A DNA stretch of 37,744 bases from Proteiniphilum sp. UBA5283 (GCA_002408485.1 DHSP01000070.1:1453-39196), one strand, 5' to 3'; numbered from the stretch's first letter, positions 8,547 through 16,535 are shown. Program-made: numbers and translations. Notes: a model not told the origin generated them from the letters alone.

Positions 8547-9029
8547 ATGAGAAAAATGATTATTACCCTCGCATTTGTTTTCGCAGCCACATTTGTTTTT
8601 GCGCAAAAGAATCCATTTGAAAAATTTGCAGATATGGAGGGAGTTACGTCGGTGTATATATCAAAAAACATGATGTCGCTTCTGCCCAAAGAGTCCAAAT
8701 CGCAATTTGGCGGTGTAGACGTGACAAACTTCGTTGAAAAACTGAATTCTATACTCATACTTACCTCCGGAAATAGGAAAGTTTCTCGGGAGATGATCTC
8801 CATGGCGAACAGTCGTATAAAAGAAAATGAATATGAATTACTCATGCGTGTAAAATCGGAAGATGGCGAACTTGTCAACTTTTTCATGAAAGGGAAACCC
8901 GATAACATTCAGGAACTTATCATGGTTGTGGACGGAGATGGGGATGAAAGTGTGGTCATGCAGTTTCTCGGAAATTTTAAACTGCAGGACGTGCAGCAGA
9001 TGACAAACAGTTTTGAGAAAAAAAAATAA
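8547..9029 (+). CDS. DUF4252 exported protein (second copy)
   Basis: 160 aa with a clear signal peptide (MRKMIITLAFVFAATFVFAQ) and a DUF4252-like domain: PFEKFADMEGVTSVYISKNM at the start, and ELIMVVDGDGDESVVMQFLG near the C-terminus, which lines up with the equivalent block of the first copy. It ends with a lysine tail. It lies 21 bases after the anti-sigma-like gene and is the last gene of the sigma operon, just before a strong hairpin terminator. Function unknown. Confidence 0.8.
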   Translation: MRKMIITLAFVFAATFVFAQKNPFEKFADMEGVTSVYISKNMMSLLPKESKSQFGGVDVTNFVEKLNSILILTSGNRKVSREMISMANSRIKENEYELLMRVKSEDGELVNFFMKGKPDNIQELIMVVDGDGDESVVMQFLGNFKLQDVQQMTNSFEKKK

Positions 9030-9067
9030 GCCGTTGTATGTAGGCCTGTTTCCTGCCTCAGGTTATT

Positions 9068-9098
9068 AACCGGATAAACAATCGTCTATCCGGTTTTT
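9068..9098 (+). terminator. Rho-independent terminator after the ECF operon
   Basis: A perfect 9-bp stem (AACCGGATA at 9068-9076 with TATCCGGTT at 9087-9095), a 10-base loop, then a run of T. It sits 38 bases after the second DUF4252 stop and separates that operon from xseA. Confidence 0.85.
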
Positions 9099-9134
9099 CG
9101 TACCCGGAGATATGGCTTATCGGTGAAATTGTGC

Positions 9135-9142
9135 TATTTTTG
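9135..9142 (+). promoter_or_regulatory. -7 element for xseA-xseB-ispD
   Basis: TATTTTTG matches TAnnTTTG, 18 bases before the xseA ATG at 9161. It lies just after the preceding terminator. It also argues against the in-frame upstream start at 9131, which precedes the element. No clear TTTG -33 box. Confidence 0.45.
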
Positions 9143-9160
9143 TTTACAATTACACGGGCC

Positions 9161-10438
9161 ATGTTTGAAAATACCCTTTCATTATCCGAACTCAACTTCA
9201 GGGTGCGCGATGCCATTCGCAACCACCTGCCCGATTCATATTGGATACGGGCCGAAACCAGCGATGTACGCCCAAACAGGAACGGCCATTGCTATCTTGA
9301 GTTTATTGAGAAAGACCCGGCCCGGCAGTCCATTGTTGCGAAGGCCAGAGGAGTGATCTGGTCGGGGGTATTTCAAATGCTGTCTGCCTATTTCGAGAAG
9401 GAGACCGGCCAGCCGTTTGCGTCGGGACTCAACGTGCTTGTCAGGGTATCGGTCGATTTTCACGAACTGTATGGTTACTCCCTCAGTGTTCTGGATATTG
9501 ATCCTTCGTTCACCCTGGGTGAGATTGCCCGCTTGAGACAGCTGGTAGTGAAACAGCTGGAGGAGGAGGGGGTGCTCACACTCAACAAGGAACTTTCCCT
9601 CCAGGAGCCGGCAAACCGCATTGCCGTAATCTCCTCTCCCACGGCTGCCGGCTATGAAGATTTTCGGGATCAGCTGCTGAACAATCCGGGAGGGCTTGCC
9701 TTTTATACAAAATTGTTTCCTGCCATCATGCAGGGCGACCGGAGTGAAGCATCGGTTATTGAAGCTTTGGAAAAGATTTTTCATTACAGACACCTGTTCG
9801 ATGCCGTAGCGATTATCCGCGGCGGCGGTGCCTCATCCGACCTGAGTTGCTTTGACTCCTATGGGGTAGCCGCCCATGTGGCTCAGTTCCCGCTTCCCGT
9901 AGTGAGCGGGATAGGGCACGAGCGGGATGTCACGGTACTGGATATTGTTGCGCATACACGTGCCAAGACACCCACTGCTGTTGCGGAGCTTTTCATTACC
10001 CATGTAGGAAAAACAGCTTCCGAGCTTGCCGGACTTCGCGATAGAATTGTTTTGGAGAGTGAGGCGATTGCAGCGAAAGAGCAGACCCTTTTGTACTCTA
10101 CATCCAAAGAGCTGGTACATCAGTCAATGCGTATGTTGCAAAAAGAGACGGCAGGTGTGCAGCAGGTAACGACTTCGATGCACCATGAATTGAAGCAGCT
10201 TCTATTGCAGCAACGACACTTTATTGAAAACAAGCAGCAATTTGTGCAGATGGTCTCCCCCCTGAACGTACTCCGGCGCGGATATACCCTCACTCTGAAG
10301 AATGGAAAAAGTATTTCCTCCCTGCAGGATTTGAAAGAGGGTGATACCATTGTGACGTACTTTAAGGACGGTACCTCCGCTTCACAGATTACCGGGATAA
10401 AATTGTCAGACGATCCGTTGGAAGAGTACCATTCATGA
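9161..10438 (+). CDS. xseA: Exodeoxyribonuclease VII large subunit
   Basis: About 425 aa. The N-terminal OB-fold starts with LSLSELNFRVRDAI, the nuclease domain carries the motifs RIAVISSPTAAGYEDF, AIIRGGGASSDLSCFD, PVVSGIGHERDVTVLD and RAKTPTAVAEL, and a coiled-coil stretch follows before the conserved RRGYTLTLKNGKSISS block at the C-terminus. With the small subunit it degrades single-stranded DNA from either end to short oligonucleotides. I chose the ATG at 9161 because the family begins just before the SELN block. First gene of an xseA-xseB-ispD unit. Confidence 0.96.
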   Translation: MFENTLSLSELNFRVRDAIRNHLPDSYWIRAETSDVRPNRNGHCYLEFIEKDPARQSIVAKARGVIWSGVFQMLSAYFEKETGQPFASGLNVLVRVSVDFHELYGYSLSVLDIDPSFTLGEIARLRQLVVKQLEEEGVLTLNKELSLQEPANRIAVISSPTAAGYEDFRDQLLNNPGGLAFYTKLFPAIMQGDRSEASVIEALEKIFHYRHLFDAVAIIRGGGASSDLSCFDSYGVAAHVAQFPLPVVSGIGHERDVTVLDIVAHTRAKTPTAVAELFITHVGKTASELAGLRDRIVLESEAIAAKEQTLLYSTSKELVHQSMRMLQKETAGVQQVTTSMHHELKQLLLQQRHFIENKQQFVQMVSPLNVLRRGYTLTLKNGKSISSLQDLKEGDTIVTYFKDGTSASQITGIKLSDDPLEEYHS

Positions 10439-10468
10439 TTTTTATTACTTCATCAAAAGAGACACAAG

Positions 10469-10660
10469 ATGGAAAAGTTATCATATACTTCGGCAAAAAA
10501 AGAACTTGAATCAATCGTGTCGGCCATTGAGGCGGGCGAAATGGATGTGGATCTCCTTATCGATAAGGTGAAAAGAGCATCTGAGCTGATTATATTCTGC
10601 AAAGAGAAGTTGACGAAAACGGAAAAAGAACTTCAGAAAATCCTGGACGACATCGTATGA
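10469..10660 (+). CDS. xseB: Exodeoxyribonuclease VII small subunit
   Basis: 63 aa, normal for XseB, forming two helices: LSYTSAKKELESIVSAIEAG, then DVDLLIDKVKRASELI and a C-terminal helix ending EKELQKILDDIV. It binds the coiled-coil arm of XseA. It lies 30 bases after xseA, and its stop overlaps the ispD start by four bases. Confidence 0.95.
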   Translation: MEKLSYTSAKKELESIVSAIEAGEMDVDLLIDKVKRASELIIFCKEKLTKTEKELQKILDDIV

Positions 10661-11355
10661 CCAACGAAAAAAAAGAAAGTGTGATCATCGTTGCTGGTGG
10701 AAAGGGCCTGCGTGCCGGTGGTGACCTGCCGAAACAGTTTCAACCGGTCGGCGGTATGCCGATGCTGATGCGCACCCTGCAGGCATTTCACCATTACAAT
10801 GTGAGAATGAAGATTGTGGTGGTGTTGCCGGATGGTTTTCAGTATCTCTGGAAAAGGTTGTGCGCAGAGCATCATTTCACTGTTCCGCACAAGGTTGTTT
10901 CCGGTGGAGAGACGCGGTTTCACTCTGTGAAAAACGGATTGAGGGAGATAGAGGATGATGAGATGGTGGGGGTGCACGATGCAGCCCGTCCTTTTGTCAG
11001 TACTGCTCTTATAGCCAGTTGTTTTGAGGCTGCATGGCAGCATGGTTGCGGTGTGATTCCGGTGGTAGAGGAAATAAACAGCGTGCGTTTGCTTACGGAG
11101 AGCGGAAGCCGAATGATCGACCGGGAGAAGCTGAGAGTGATCCAGACGCCTCAGGTGTTTCCGGGGGCAGAATTGAAAAAAGCCTACGAAACAGGCTTTG
11201 ACCCAGCCTTTACCGACGATGCCTCGGTGGCTGAAAAGCAGGGGGTACCTATTCTCTTGATTCATGGGGAAGAAAGCAACTTCAAAATTACCACACCCTT
11301 CGATTGGATTGTGGCCGAAAGCTATTGTCAATTAATTGTCAAAACGACAAATTGA
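10657..11355 (+). CDS. ispD: 2-C-methyl-D-erythritol 4-phosphate cytidylyltransferase
   Basis: 232 aa, normal length. The nucleotide-binding signature VAGGKGLRAGGDLPKQF lies at residues 12-28; VHDAARPFVS and the conserved TDDASVAE block follow. It joins MEP to CTP, giving CDP-methylerythritol, the third step of the non-mevalonate isoprenoid pathway. The ATG overlaps the xseB stop (ATGA), so translation is coupled although the functions are unrelated. A small imperfect inverted repeat (AATTGTC/GACAAATT) spans its 3' end at about 11334-11353, without a clear T tract. Confidence 0.95.
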   Translation: MTNEKKESVIIVAGGKGLRAGGDLPKQFQPVGGMPMLMRTLQAFHHYNVRMKIVVVLPDGFQYLWKRLCAEHHFTVPHKVVSGGETRFHSVKNGLREIEDDEMVGVHDAARPFVSTALIASCFEAAWQHGCGVIPVVEEINSVRLLTESGSRMIDREKLRVIQTPQVFPGAELKKAYETGFDPAFTDDASVAEKQGVPILLIHGEESNFKITTPFDWIVAESYCQLIVKTTN

Positions 11356-11415
11356 TGGCTTGCTCACCCATATTTCGAACAAAAAAGTACATTGTTTGCA
11401 AATTATTTGTTCCAT

Positions 11416-11449
11416 TTTGTCAAAATATGATGGATTTTTATTACTTTTG
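11416..11449 (+). promoter_or_regulatory. Promoter of the Lrp/AsnC gene
   Basis: TTTG at 11416-11419 and TACTTTTG at 11442-11449, 22 bases apart, matching the Bacteroidota -33/-7 pattern. The start codon follows 25 bases later. Confidence 0.6.
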
Positions 11450-11474
11450 GTGTTATTATTAAAGTAAGACTTTC

Positions 11475-11951
11475 ATGGAGAAAATTGATAAGCTGGACAG
11501 GCAAATTCTGGAGATTATTTCACAAAATGCGCGTATCCCTTTCAGAGATGTGGCTGAGCAGTGTGGCGTTTCACGTGCTGCTATCCATCAACGTGTGCAG
11601 CGGATGATAGAAAACGAGGTTATTACCGGTTCGGGATACCATGTAAATCCGAAAGTGCTGGGTTATGCTTCGAGTGCATATATTGGTGTAAAGCTGGAAA
11701 AAGGGTCCATGTACAAAAATGTGATTCCCGAGTTCGATAAGATACCCGAAGTCACGGAGTGTCATTTTACCACCGGCCCTTACACGTTGCTGATAAAGCT
11801 TTATGCCCGCGATAACGAACATTTGATGGATCTGTTGAATAACCGCATTCAGGAGATTCCCGGTGTAGTGGCTACCGAAACCATGATTTCGTTAAGCCAG
11901 AGTGTAAAGCGTGAAATACCGATTATGAAGGATAGTTCCAAAGAATCTTAA
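11475..11951 (+). CDS. Lrp/AsnC family transcriptional regulator
   Basis: 158 aa. The N-terminal winged helix-turn-helix (KLDRQILEIISQNARIPFRD, then VSRAAIHQRVQRM) is followed by the AsnC ligand-binding domain (residues about 65-145, with the TGPYTLLIKLYARDNEHL segment). Members form octamers and sense amino acids or small metabolites. The gene stands alone between ispD and a hairpin terminator. A metabolic role, for example in control of the nearby tyrosine phenol-lyase gene, is conceivable but only inferred from proximity. Confidence 0.93.
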   Translation: MEKIDKLDRQILEIISQNARIPFRDVAEQCGVSRAAIHQRVQRMIENEVITGSGYHVNPKVLGYASSAYIGVKLEKGSMYKNVIPEFDKIPEVTECHFTTGPYTLLIKLYARDNEHLMDLLNNRIQEIPGVVATETMISLSQSVKREIPIMKDSSKES

Positions 11952-11997
11952 GGAATTACCCCCTCAATCCCGTTCGATTTTTTTCGGTAAGCATATA

Positions 11998-12032
11998 AAA
12001 AAGACGAAAGCCTGAAGCTTCCGTCTTTTTTG
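11998..12032 (+). terminator. Hairpin terminator after the Lrp gene
   Basis: AAAGACG (12001-12007) pairs with CGTCTTT (12023-12029); after one A-C mismatch, AAGC pairs with GCTT around a 5-base loop. T tract on the plus side and A-run before the stem, so it may work both ways, ending the Lrp gene on one strand and tRNA-Pro/tpl readthrough on the other. Confidence 0.8.
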
Positions 12033-12116
12033 GGTTTTTTCAGTGAACTCTGTCCCTGCATCACCTTGAAGCCGCCACTCAAAAGCAGTCCTGTTGCAGG
12101 TTACAGATAATGTCTG

Positions 12117-12190
12117 TCGGGATGAGGTGACTCGAACACCCGACCTCCACGTCCCGAACGTGGCGCGCTAGCCAACTGTGCTACATCCCG
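12117..12190 (-). tRNA. tRNA-Pro (anticodon CGG)
   Basis: The minus strand folds as a full cloverleaf: acceptor CGGGATG/CATCCCG, anticodon stem CCACG/CGTGG around the loop TTCGGGA giving anticodon CGG (codon CCG), T arm with GTTCGAGTC, discriminator A. 74 nt; the 3' CCA is not encoded. Confidence 0.95.
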
Positions 12191-12205
12191 ATGAATTTGT
12201 GGCTG

Positions 12206-12213
12206 CAAAGATA
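12206..12213 (-). promoter_or_regulatory. -7 element for tRNA-Pro
   Basis: The minus strand reads TATCTTTG (TAnnTTTG), 15 bases before the mature 5' end. The -33 box is not clear. Confidence 0.5.
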
Positions 12214-12330
12214 ATAAATTTTTCCCATAATTTGAGCAGCATGCTTTTTCTTTTTTCTGCTCGTTTGTCAGAACGGAAAAACTCCGGGACGCAAATCTTA
12301 TATATTCATTTCAGATCATTGTGTTTAACC

Positions 12331-13710
12331 TCAGATCTCCTCAAACCGGGCAGTAAAGAAACGCAATTGTTTGGGTTCGTAAACAAAACGCAACCCTCTG
12401 ATTTTCTCTCTCTCTTTATATAAGTTGATTACAGCGTCGGCCACCACATCCAAATGACGATATGTATATACCCTGCGAGGGATGGTCAGTCGTACCGTCT
12501 CCAATTTAGGAAAATGGTTTTCCCCGGTTCTTGTATTTCGCCCCGCTGAAACAATACCCCGCTCCATGCAGCGGACACCCGATTCAACATAAAGATTGGC
12601 AGCAAGGCTTTGTGCCGGAAGTTGGTCCTGGGACAAGTGCGGGCAGAAGCGACGGACATCGATAAATACACCGTGTCCTCCCACAGGCTCCACAATGGGT
12701 ATTCCGGCAGCTTTCAGTTTGTCTCCCAGATAACGGACCTGCTTTATCCGGTGTTCAATATATTCAAATTGTACCGATTCCTGTAATCCAACCGCCATGG
12801 CTTCCATATCACGGCCGGCCATGCCGCCGTACGACGGCATGCCTTCGTACACAACGACCAGCTCCTTTGCTTTTTCAAAAAGCTCCTCATCATTCATGCA
12901 CAAGAATCCGCCGATGTTTACCAGACAGTCTTTCTTCCCGCTCATAGTACAGCCATCGGCATAACTGAACATCTCCAGCACAATCTCTTTGATGGTCTTG
13001 TCTGCAAATCCCTCCTCCTGTTCCTTGATGAAATAGGCATTTTCAATGCAACGGGTGGCATCGTAGAAAATATTTATACCATATTTCCGGGTGATTGCTC
13101 TCACGGCACGCATGTTTTTCATGGATACAGGCTGTCCACCGGCCATGTTCACGGTAACAGCAAGACATACGTATGCAATATTATCCGCACCCTTTTCATC
13201 AATCAACATCTGCAGTTTTTGCAGATCGATATCTCCTTTGAACGGGATATTCAGCGTTGCATCGTGTGCTTCATCCCGGATGACATCGACGAAAATTCCT
13301 CCATTTCTTTCCTGATGATAACGTGTTGTGGTGAAATACATGTTCCCCGGGACAAATTGCCCGGGTTTGATGGCAATCTGTGAAAGTATGTTTTCCGCGC
13401 CCCGTCCCTGGTGGGTTGGAACCACATACCTGAAACCATAATACTCCCGTATGGTTTTTTCAAGATGCTGAAAGTTTCTGCTACCGGCATATGCTTCATC
13501 CCCCAGCATCATGGCTGCCCATTGTCGGTCGCTCATGGCATTGGTTCCGCTGTCGGTCAGCAGATCAATGTAGACATCTTCTGAGTTAATAAGGAAAGTG
13601 TTATAACCGGCTTCTTTAATCACTTTTACACGTTCTTCGCGAGTAATCATTTTTACAGTTTCAACCGCCTTGATGCGGAATGGTTCGGCAGGGTATTCTT
13701 TTAGATTCAT
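12331..13710 (-). CDS. tpl: Tyrosine phenol-lyase
   Basis: 459 aa PLP enzyme of the beta-eliminating lyase family, splitting L-tyrosine to phenol, pyruvate and ammonia. I call it TPL rather than tryptophanase because the known Citrobacter freundii TPL residues are all present with an offset of three: Tyr74 (DEAYAGS), Thr127 (FTTTRYHQE), PLP-lysine Lys260 (SGKKD), Arg384 (CMERG) and Phe451 (LRFFTARF). In tryptophanases the Arg is replaced by a hydrophobic residue (VEIG context) and the tail reads RHFTAKL. A near-perfect promoter lies just upstream. No tyrosine permease lies beside it. The gene is transcribed towards tRNA-Pro, 140 bases downstream, on the same strand. Confidence 0.93.
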   Translation of the reverse strand: MNLKEYPAEPFRIKAVETVKMITREERVKVIKEAGYNTFLINSEDVYIDLLTDSGTNAMSDRQWAAMMLGDEAYAGSRNFQHLEKTIREYYGFRYVVPTHQGRGAENILSQIAIKPGQFVPGNMYFTTTRYHQERNGGIFVDVIRDEAHDATLNIPFKGDIDLQKLQMLIDEKGADNIAYVCLAVTVNMAGGQPVSMKNMRAVRAITRKYGINIFYDATRCIENAYFIKEQEEGFADKTIKEIVLEMFSYADGCTMSGKKDCLVNIGGFLCMNDEELFEKAKELVVVYEGMPSYGGMAGRDMEAMAVGLQESVQFEYIEHRIKQVRYLGDKLKAAGIPIVEPVGGHGVFIDVRRFCPHLSQDQLPAQSLAANLYVESGVRCMERGIVSAGRNTRTGENHFPKLETVRLTIPRRVYTYRHLDVVADAVINLYKEREKIRGLRFVYEPKQLRFFTARFEEI

Positions 13711-13744
13711 GATGGAGGTATGATTATTTTATTGGTTGATTTAT

Positions 13745-13775
13745 CAAAAATATATCAAAAAGACGAATAATCAAA
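13745..13775 (-). promoter_or_regulatory. Promoter of tpl
   Basis: On the minus strand, TTTG (13772-13775) and TATTTTTG (13745-13752) are separated by exactly 19 bases, the textbook Bacteroidota spacing. The tpl ATG follows about 34 bases after the -7 element. Confidence 0.75.
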
Positions 13776-14012
13776 GGGTATTAACCTGAAAAACGGCGTG
13801 TTGTTTGACAAATTGAATTCAAAATATTTCCATATGGCAAACGAAGGGAGCCTCAGATTTTGTTTTCATTTCGAATCTGCTGCTGCAGTTCATGATGAAT
13901 ATTATTTTCCGATGGCGGCTTGGAATGATACATACGACTCATTTTAGGGATTACTTTCGCATAAAAAGTAAAATAAACTGCAAAGAGAATGAGTTTTTAA
14001 CAGAAAAAGATT
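13776..14012 (+). other. Intergenic stretch between tpl and tRNA-Gly
   Basis: An AT-rich gap of about 240 bases beyond the tpl promoter. The only open frame from an ATG is a 37-codon one at 13834-13947, which has no recognisable domain and an ordinary composition; I do not support it as a gene. No repeat or strong hairpin seen. Confidence 0.5.
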
Positions 14013-14020
14013 TACATTTG
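14013..14020 (+). promoter_or_regulatory. -7 element for tRNA-Gly
   Basis: TACATTTG, matching TAnnTTTG, 12 bases before the mature tRNA 5' end. Confidence 0.55.
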
Positions 14021-14032
14021 CACAGGTTTTTT

Positions 14033-14105
14033 GCGGCAATAGCTCAGTTGGTAGAGCACTAGCTTCCCAAGCTGGGGGTCGCGAGTTCGAGTCTCGTTTG
14101 CCGCT
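14033..14105 (+). tRNA. tRNA-Gly (anticodon CCC)
   Basis: Full cloverleaf: acceptor GCGGCAA/TTGCCGC, D arm GCTC...GAGC, anticodon stem CTAGC/GCTGG with loop TTCCCAA giving anticodon CCC (codon GGG), T arm GCGAG-TTCGAGT-CTCGT, discriminator T. 73 nt, no encoded CCA. Confidence 0.95.
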
Positions 14106-14334
14106 CACTGATAATCAGGCGTTTATTGGTTTTTCCGATAGGCGCCTTTTCCGTGTCTCCCTCCTGCCTCAGCCGGTCGTGTTTTTTCGATAAAACGGTG
14201 ATGAGAAATTGATCCGGCAACGGGTGTCGGCAGGATACCGCCCTGTGGGGAGTTGTTTTCTCCTGAAAAATCTATTTAGTAATCCAGTAAACTTTTTTAA
14301 TGAAAATCATCATTCCCATCCAGTAGAAAAACCT

Positions 14335-14342
14335 TACATTTG
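14335..14342 (+). promoter_or_regulatory. -7 element almost abutting the umuD start
   Basis: TACATTTG, a full TAnnTTTG match, ends only four bases before the umuD ATG at 14347. If used, the transcript would begin at or beside the A of the ATG. No TTTG -33 box is obvious, and no LexA-box-like palindrome was recognised. Confidence 0.4.
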
Positions 14343-14346
14343 TTTC

Positions 14347-14781
14347 ATGCAAAAGGAACTGAACACCCAGAAGATTGAACTGATTCATCCTGAAGGCTCC
14401 GGGCAAAGATACCCCTATATCGGAGATATTCAGGCGGGATTCCCTTCGCCGGCAGAGGACTTCTTCCACGATTACATCAGCCTGGACGAGCTGTTGATCG
14501 ACCATAAGGAGACAACCTTTTTTGCTCGGGTGGCCGGCAGTTCCATGAGCAACGATTTCAGTGATGGGGATCTGCTGATCATCGACAAAAGCCTGGAGTG
14601 GGAAGAAAACAAAATAGCCCTCTGTTTTATCAATGGGGAGTTTACCTTGAAACGGATTAAGTTGAAAGAGAAGAAATGCTTCCTGGTCCCCTCGAACCAG
14701 GATTTTCCCCTCATCGAGGTCAATTACGAACAGGGGATAATCATCTGGGGTATTGTTAAATATTCTATTCGCAAACATTGA
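14347..14781 (+). CDS. umuD: UmuD-like translesion synthesis accessory protein
   Basis: 144 aa, S24 peptidase family. UmuD self-cleaves after RecA contact to form UmuD', which activates the polymerase UmuC. The cleavage site Ala30-Gly31 (DIQAGFPSPAEDF) is intact, as are the nucleophile Ser66 (GSSMSND) and the general base Lys102 (GEFTLKR). The frame is open upstream to 14209, but the 46 extra residues are outside the family and the ATG at 14347 fits UmuD length. The stop overlaps the umuC ATG by one base. No helix-turn-helix, so it is not LexA. Confidence 0.93.
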   Translation: MQKELNTQKIELIHPEGSGQRYPYIGDIQAGFPSPAEDFFHDYISLDELLIDHKETTFFARVAGSSMSNDFSDGDLLIIDKSLEWEENKIALCFINGEFTLKRIKLKEKKCFLVPSNQDFPLIEVNYEQGIIIWGIVKYSIRKH

Positions 14782-16034
14782 TGTACGCGCTGGTCGACTG
14801 CAATGACTTTTATGCTTCCTGCGAGCGGGTATTTAACCCCTCGCTGAATGGCAAGCCTGTCGTGGTTCTCTCGAACAACGACGGTTGCGTTATTGCCCGC
14901 TCCAGCGAAGCCAAAAGCCTCGGGATTCCCATGGGAACACCGGCCTTTGAATCTGAATCGGTGTTCCGACGGAATGATGTGAAGGTGTTTTCGGCGAACT
15001 TCCCGCTCTATGGCGATATGAGCCGCAGGGTGATGAGCCTGTTGGCCAATTTCACCCCCGAGCAGGAGATCTACTCCATCGATGAGTGTTTTCTGAACCT
15101 GGAAGGAATCAACGTGGATTTGCAACAGTATGGCCTGCAGATGAAGTCGCAGGTAGAGAAGGGAACGGGTATTCCCATCAGCATTGGCATTGCGCCGACC
15201 AAGGCACTTGCGAAGGTGGCCAACCGCATCGCAAAGAAATTTCCAAGGGAGGCCGGTGGGAGTTACGTGATCGATACCGAAGAGAAAAGGATCAAAGCAC
15301 TCAGATGGTTGAAGGTGGAGGATATCTGGGGTGTGGGAAGAAGGAACGCAAAAAAGCTCTATGCGATTGGTGCAACCAAAGCCCTGGATTTTGTGCAACT
15401 ACCGGAGTCCTGGGTGCTGAAAAGCATGACGATTACCGGATTGCATCTGCAAAAGGATTTAAAAGGCATCCCGACCCTTGAGATGGTTCCGGTTGAAAAG
15501 AAAATGAGCATCGCTACTACACGCACTTTCGAGACAGATCTTCGCTCCTTTGATGAGGTCAGGGAACGCATCACCACCTTTACCGCCATGAGTGCCGAAA
15601 AGTTGAGGGAGCAGCGATCGCTCTGCAAAAGGATGGTCGTTTTCCTCGAAACAAACCGCTTCAAGGAAACAGAAACCCAATATTACCCCTCAATACAGAT
15701 AAAGCTGCCTTTCCCGACCAACTCCACGCTGGAGCTGGTGAAGTTTGCCAACATTGGTTTGAAACAGATCCACAGGAAGAACGTCTACTTCAAGCGGGGT
15801 GGAGTAATATTAACCGATTTTGTCTATACCAATGAATATCAGCCTTCTCTCTTTTTTAATTCCAATCCCAGACACAAAAAACTGATGGAGGCCATCGACG
15901 GGTTAAACCGGAAATACCACAAAGAGGTGATTCGCCTGGCCACCCAGGACATGCGCAAGCACAAGATGCGGCAGGAGCACCTCTCCAAACATTTCACCAC
16001 CGACATCAACGAAATATTAACCGTCGTATTATGA
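14781..16034 (+). CDS. umuC: DNA polymerase V catalytic subunit (Y family)
   Basis: 417 aa. Y-family palm motifs are complete: ALVDCNDFYASCERVF (first catalytic Asp and steric gate region), VVVLSNNDGCVIARSSEAK, and YSIDECFLNL (catalytic Asp-Glu); a helix-hairpin-helix follows (VEDIWGVGRRNAKKL), and a little-finger domain with the UmuC C-terminal extension closes it. It copies past damaged template bases when activated by UmuD'. The start overlaps the umuD stop (TGATG). A DEDDh exonuclease gene follows after six bases, giving a three-gene unit. Confidence 0.96.
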   Translation: MYALVDCNDFYASCERVFNPSLNGKPVVVLSNNDGCVIARSSEAKSLGIPMGTPAFESESVFRRNDVKVFSANFPLYGDMSRRVMSLLANFTPEQEIYSIDECFLNLEGINVDLQQYGLQMKSQVEKGTGIPISIGIAPTKALAKVANRIAKKFPREAGGSYVIDTEEKRIKALRWLKVEDIWGVGRRNAKKLYAIGATKALDFVQLPESWVLKSMTITGLHLQKDLKGIPTLEMVPVEKKMSIATTRTFETDLRSFDEVRERITTFTAMSAEKLREQRSLCKRMVVFLETNRFKETETQYYPSIQIKLPFPTNSTLELVKFANIGLKQIHRKNVYFKRGGVILTDFVYTNEYQPSLFFNSNPRHKKLMEAIDGLNRKYHKEVIRLATQDMRKHKMRQEHLSKHFTTDINEILTVVL

Positions 16035-16040
16035 GACGTA

Positions 16041-16535
16041 ATGAATAGTTTTGCAGCCATTGATTTTGAAACCGCCAACGAGCAACGTACCAGTGTTTGC
16101 AGTGTGGGTGTGGTAATTGTCCGGGATGGAGAGATTGTAGACAACTTCTACAGTCTGATCCGTCCTGAGCCGGATTATTACTGCTATTGGAACATGAAGG
16201 TACATGGCATCACCTACGATGACACGGTAAATGCACCTATATTTCCGCTGGTATGGCGTCAGATTGAACCGTTGATAGAGGGCTTGCCACTTCTCGCTCA
16301 CAACAAAGGGTTTGATGAAGGTTGTCTGAAGGCCTGTTTTCGGATGTACCAGATGGATTATCCCGACTATGTGTTTCACTGTACCCTGCAGAGGTCGAGA
16401 GCACAACTGAAAGGGCTGCCCGATTATAAGCTCGATACCGTATCTGCTCATTGCGGCTTCATACTGCAGAACCATCACCATGCCCTGGCAGATGCCGAAG
16501 CCTGTGCACGCATAGCACTACAGGTGTTTGCGTAG
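16041..16535 (+). CDS. DnaQ-like 3'-5' exonuclease (DEDDh)
   Basis: 164 aa, a single exonuclease domain. Catalytic residues are in order: Asp8 and Glu10 (AAIDFETAN), the second-motif Asp in AHNKGFDEG, and His/Asp in the HHALADAEACA motif, so it is the DEDDh class, like the epsilon proofreading subunit of DNA polymerase III. No polymerase or BRCT domain is fused. It starts six bases after umuC and is likely co-expressed. Proofreading or trimming during translesion synthesis is a reasonable inference, not shown. Confidence 0.9.
   Translation: MNSFAAIDFETANEQRTSVCSVGVVIVRDGEIVDNFYSLIRPEPDYYCYWNMKVHGITYDDTVNAPIFPLVWRQIEPLIEGLPLLAHNKGFDEGCLKACFRMYQMDYPDYVFHCTLQRSRAQLKGLPDYKLDTVSAHCGFILQNHHHALADAEACARIALQVFA

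Noticed and set aside
12331..13710. Tryptophanase (tnaA) as the identity of the PLP lyase
   Set aside because: Arg384 in CMERG, Thr127 and the FFTARF tail match tyrosine phenol-lyase; tryptophanases differ at these positions.
13834..13947. 37-codon open frame between tpl and tRNA-Gly
   Set aside because: No domain, no signal peptide, no promoter or ribosome binding site of note; such a length is expected by chance.
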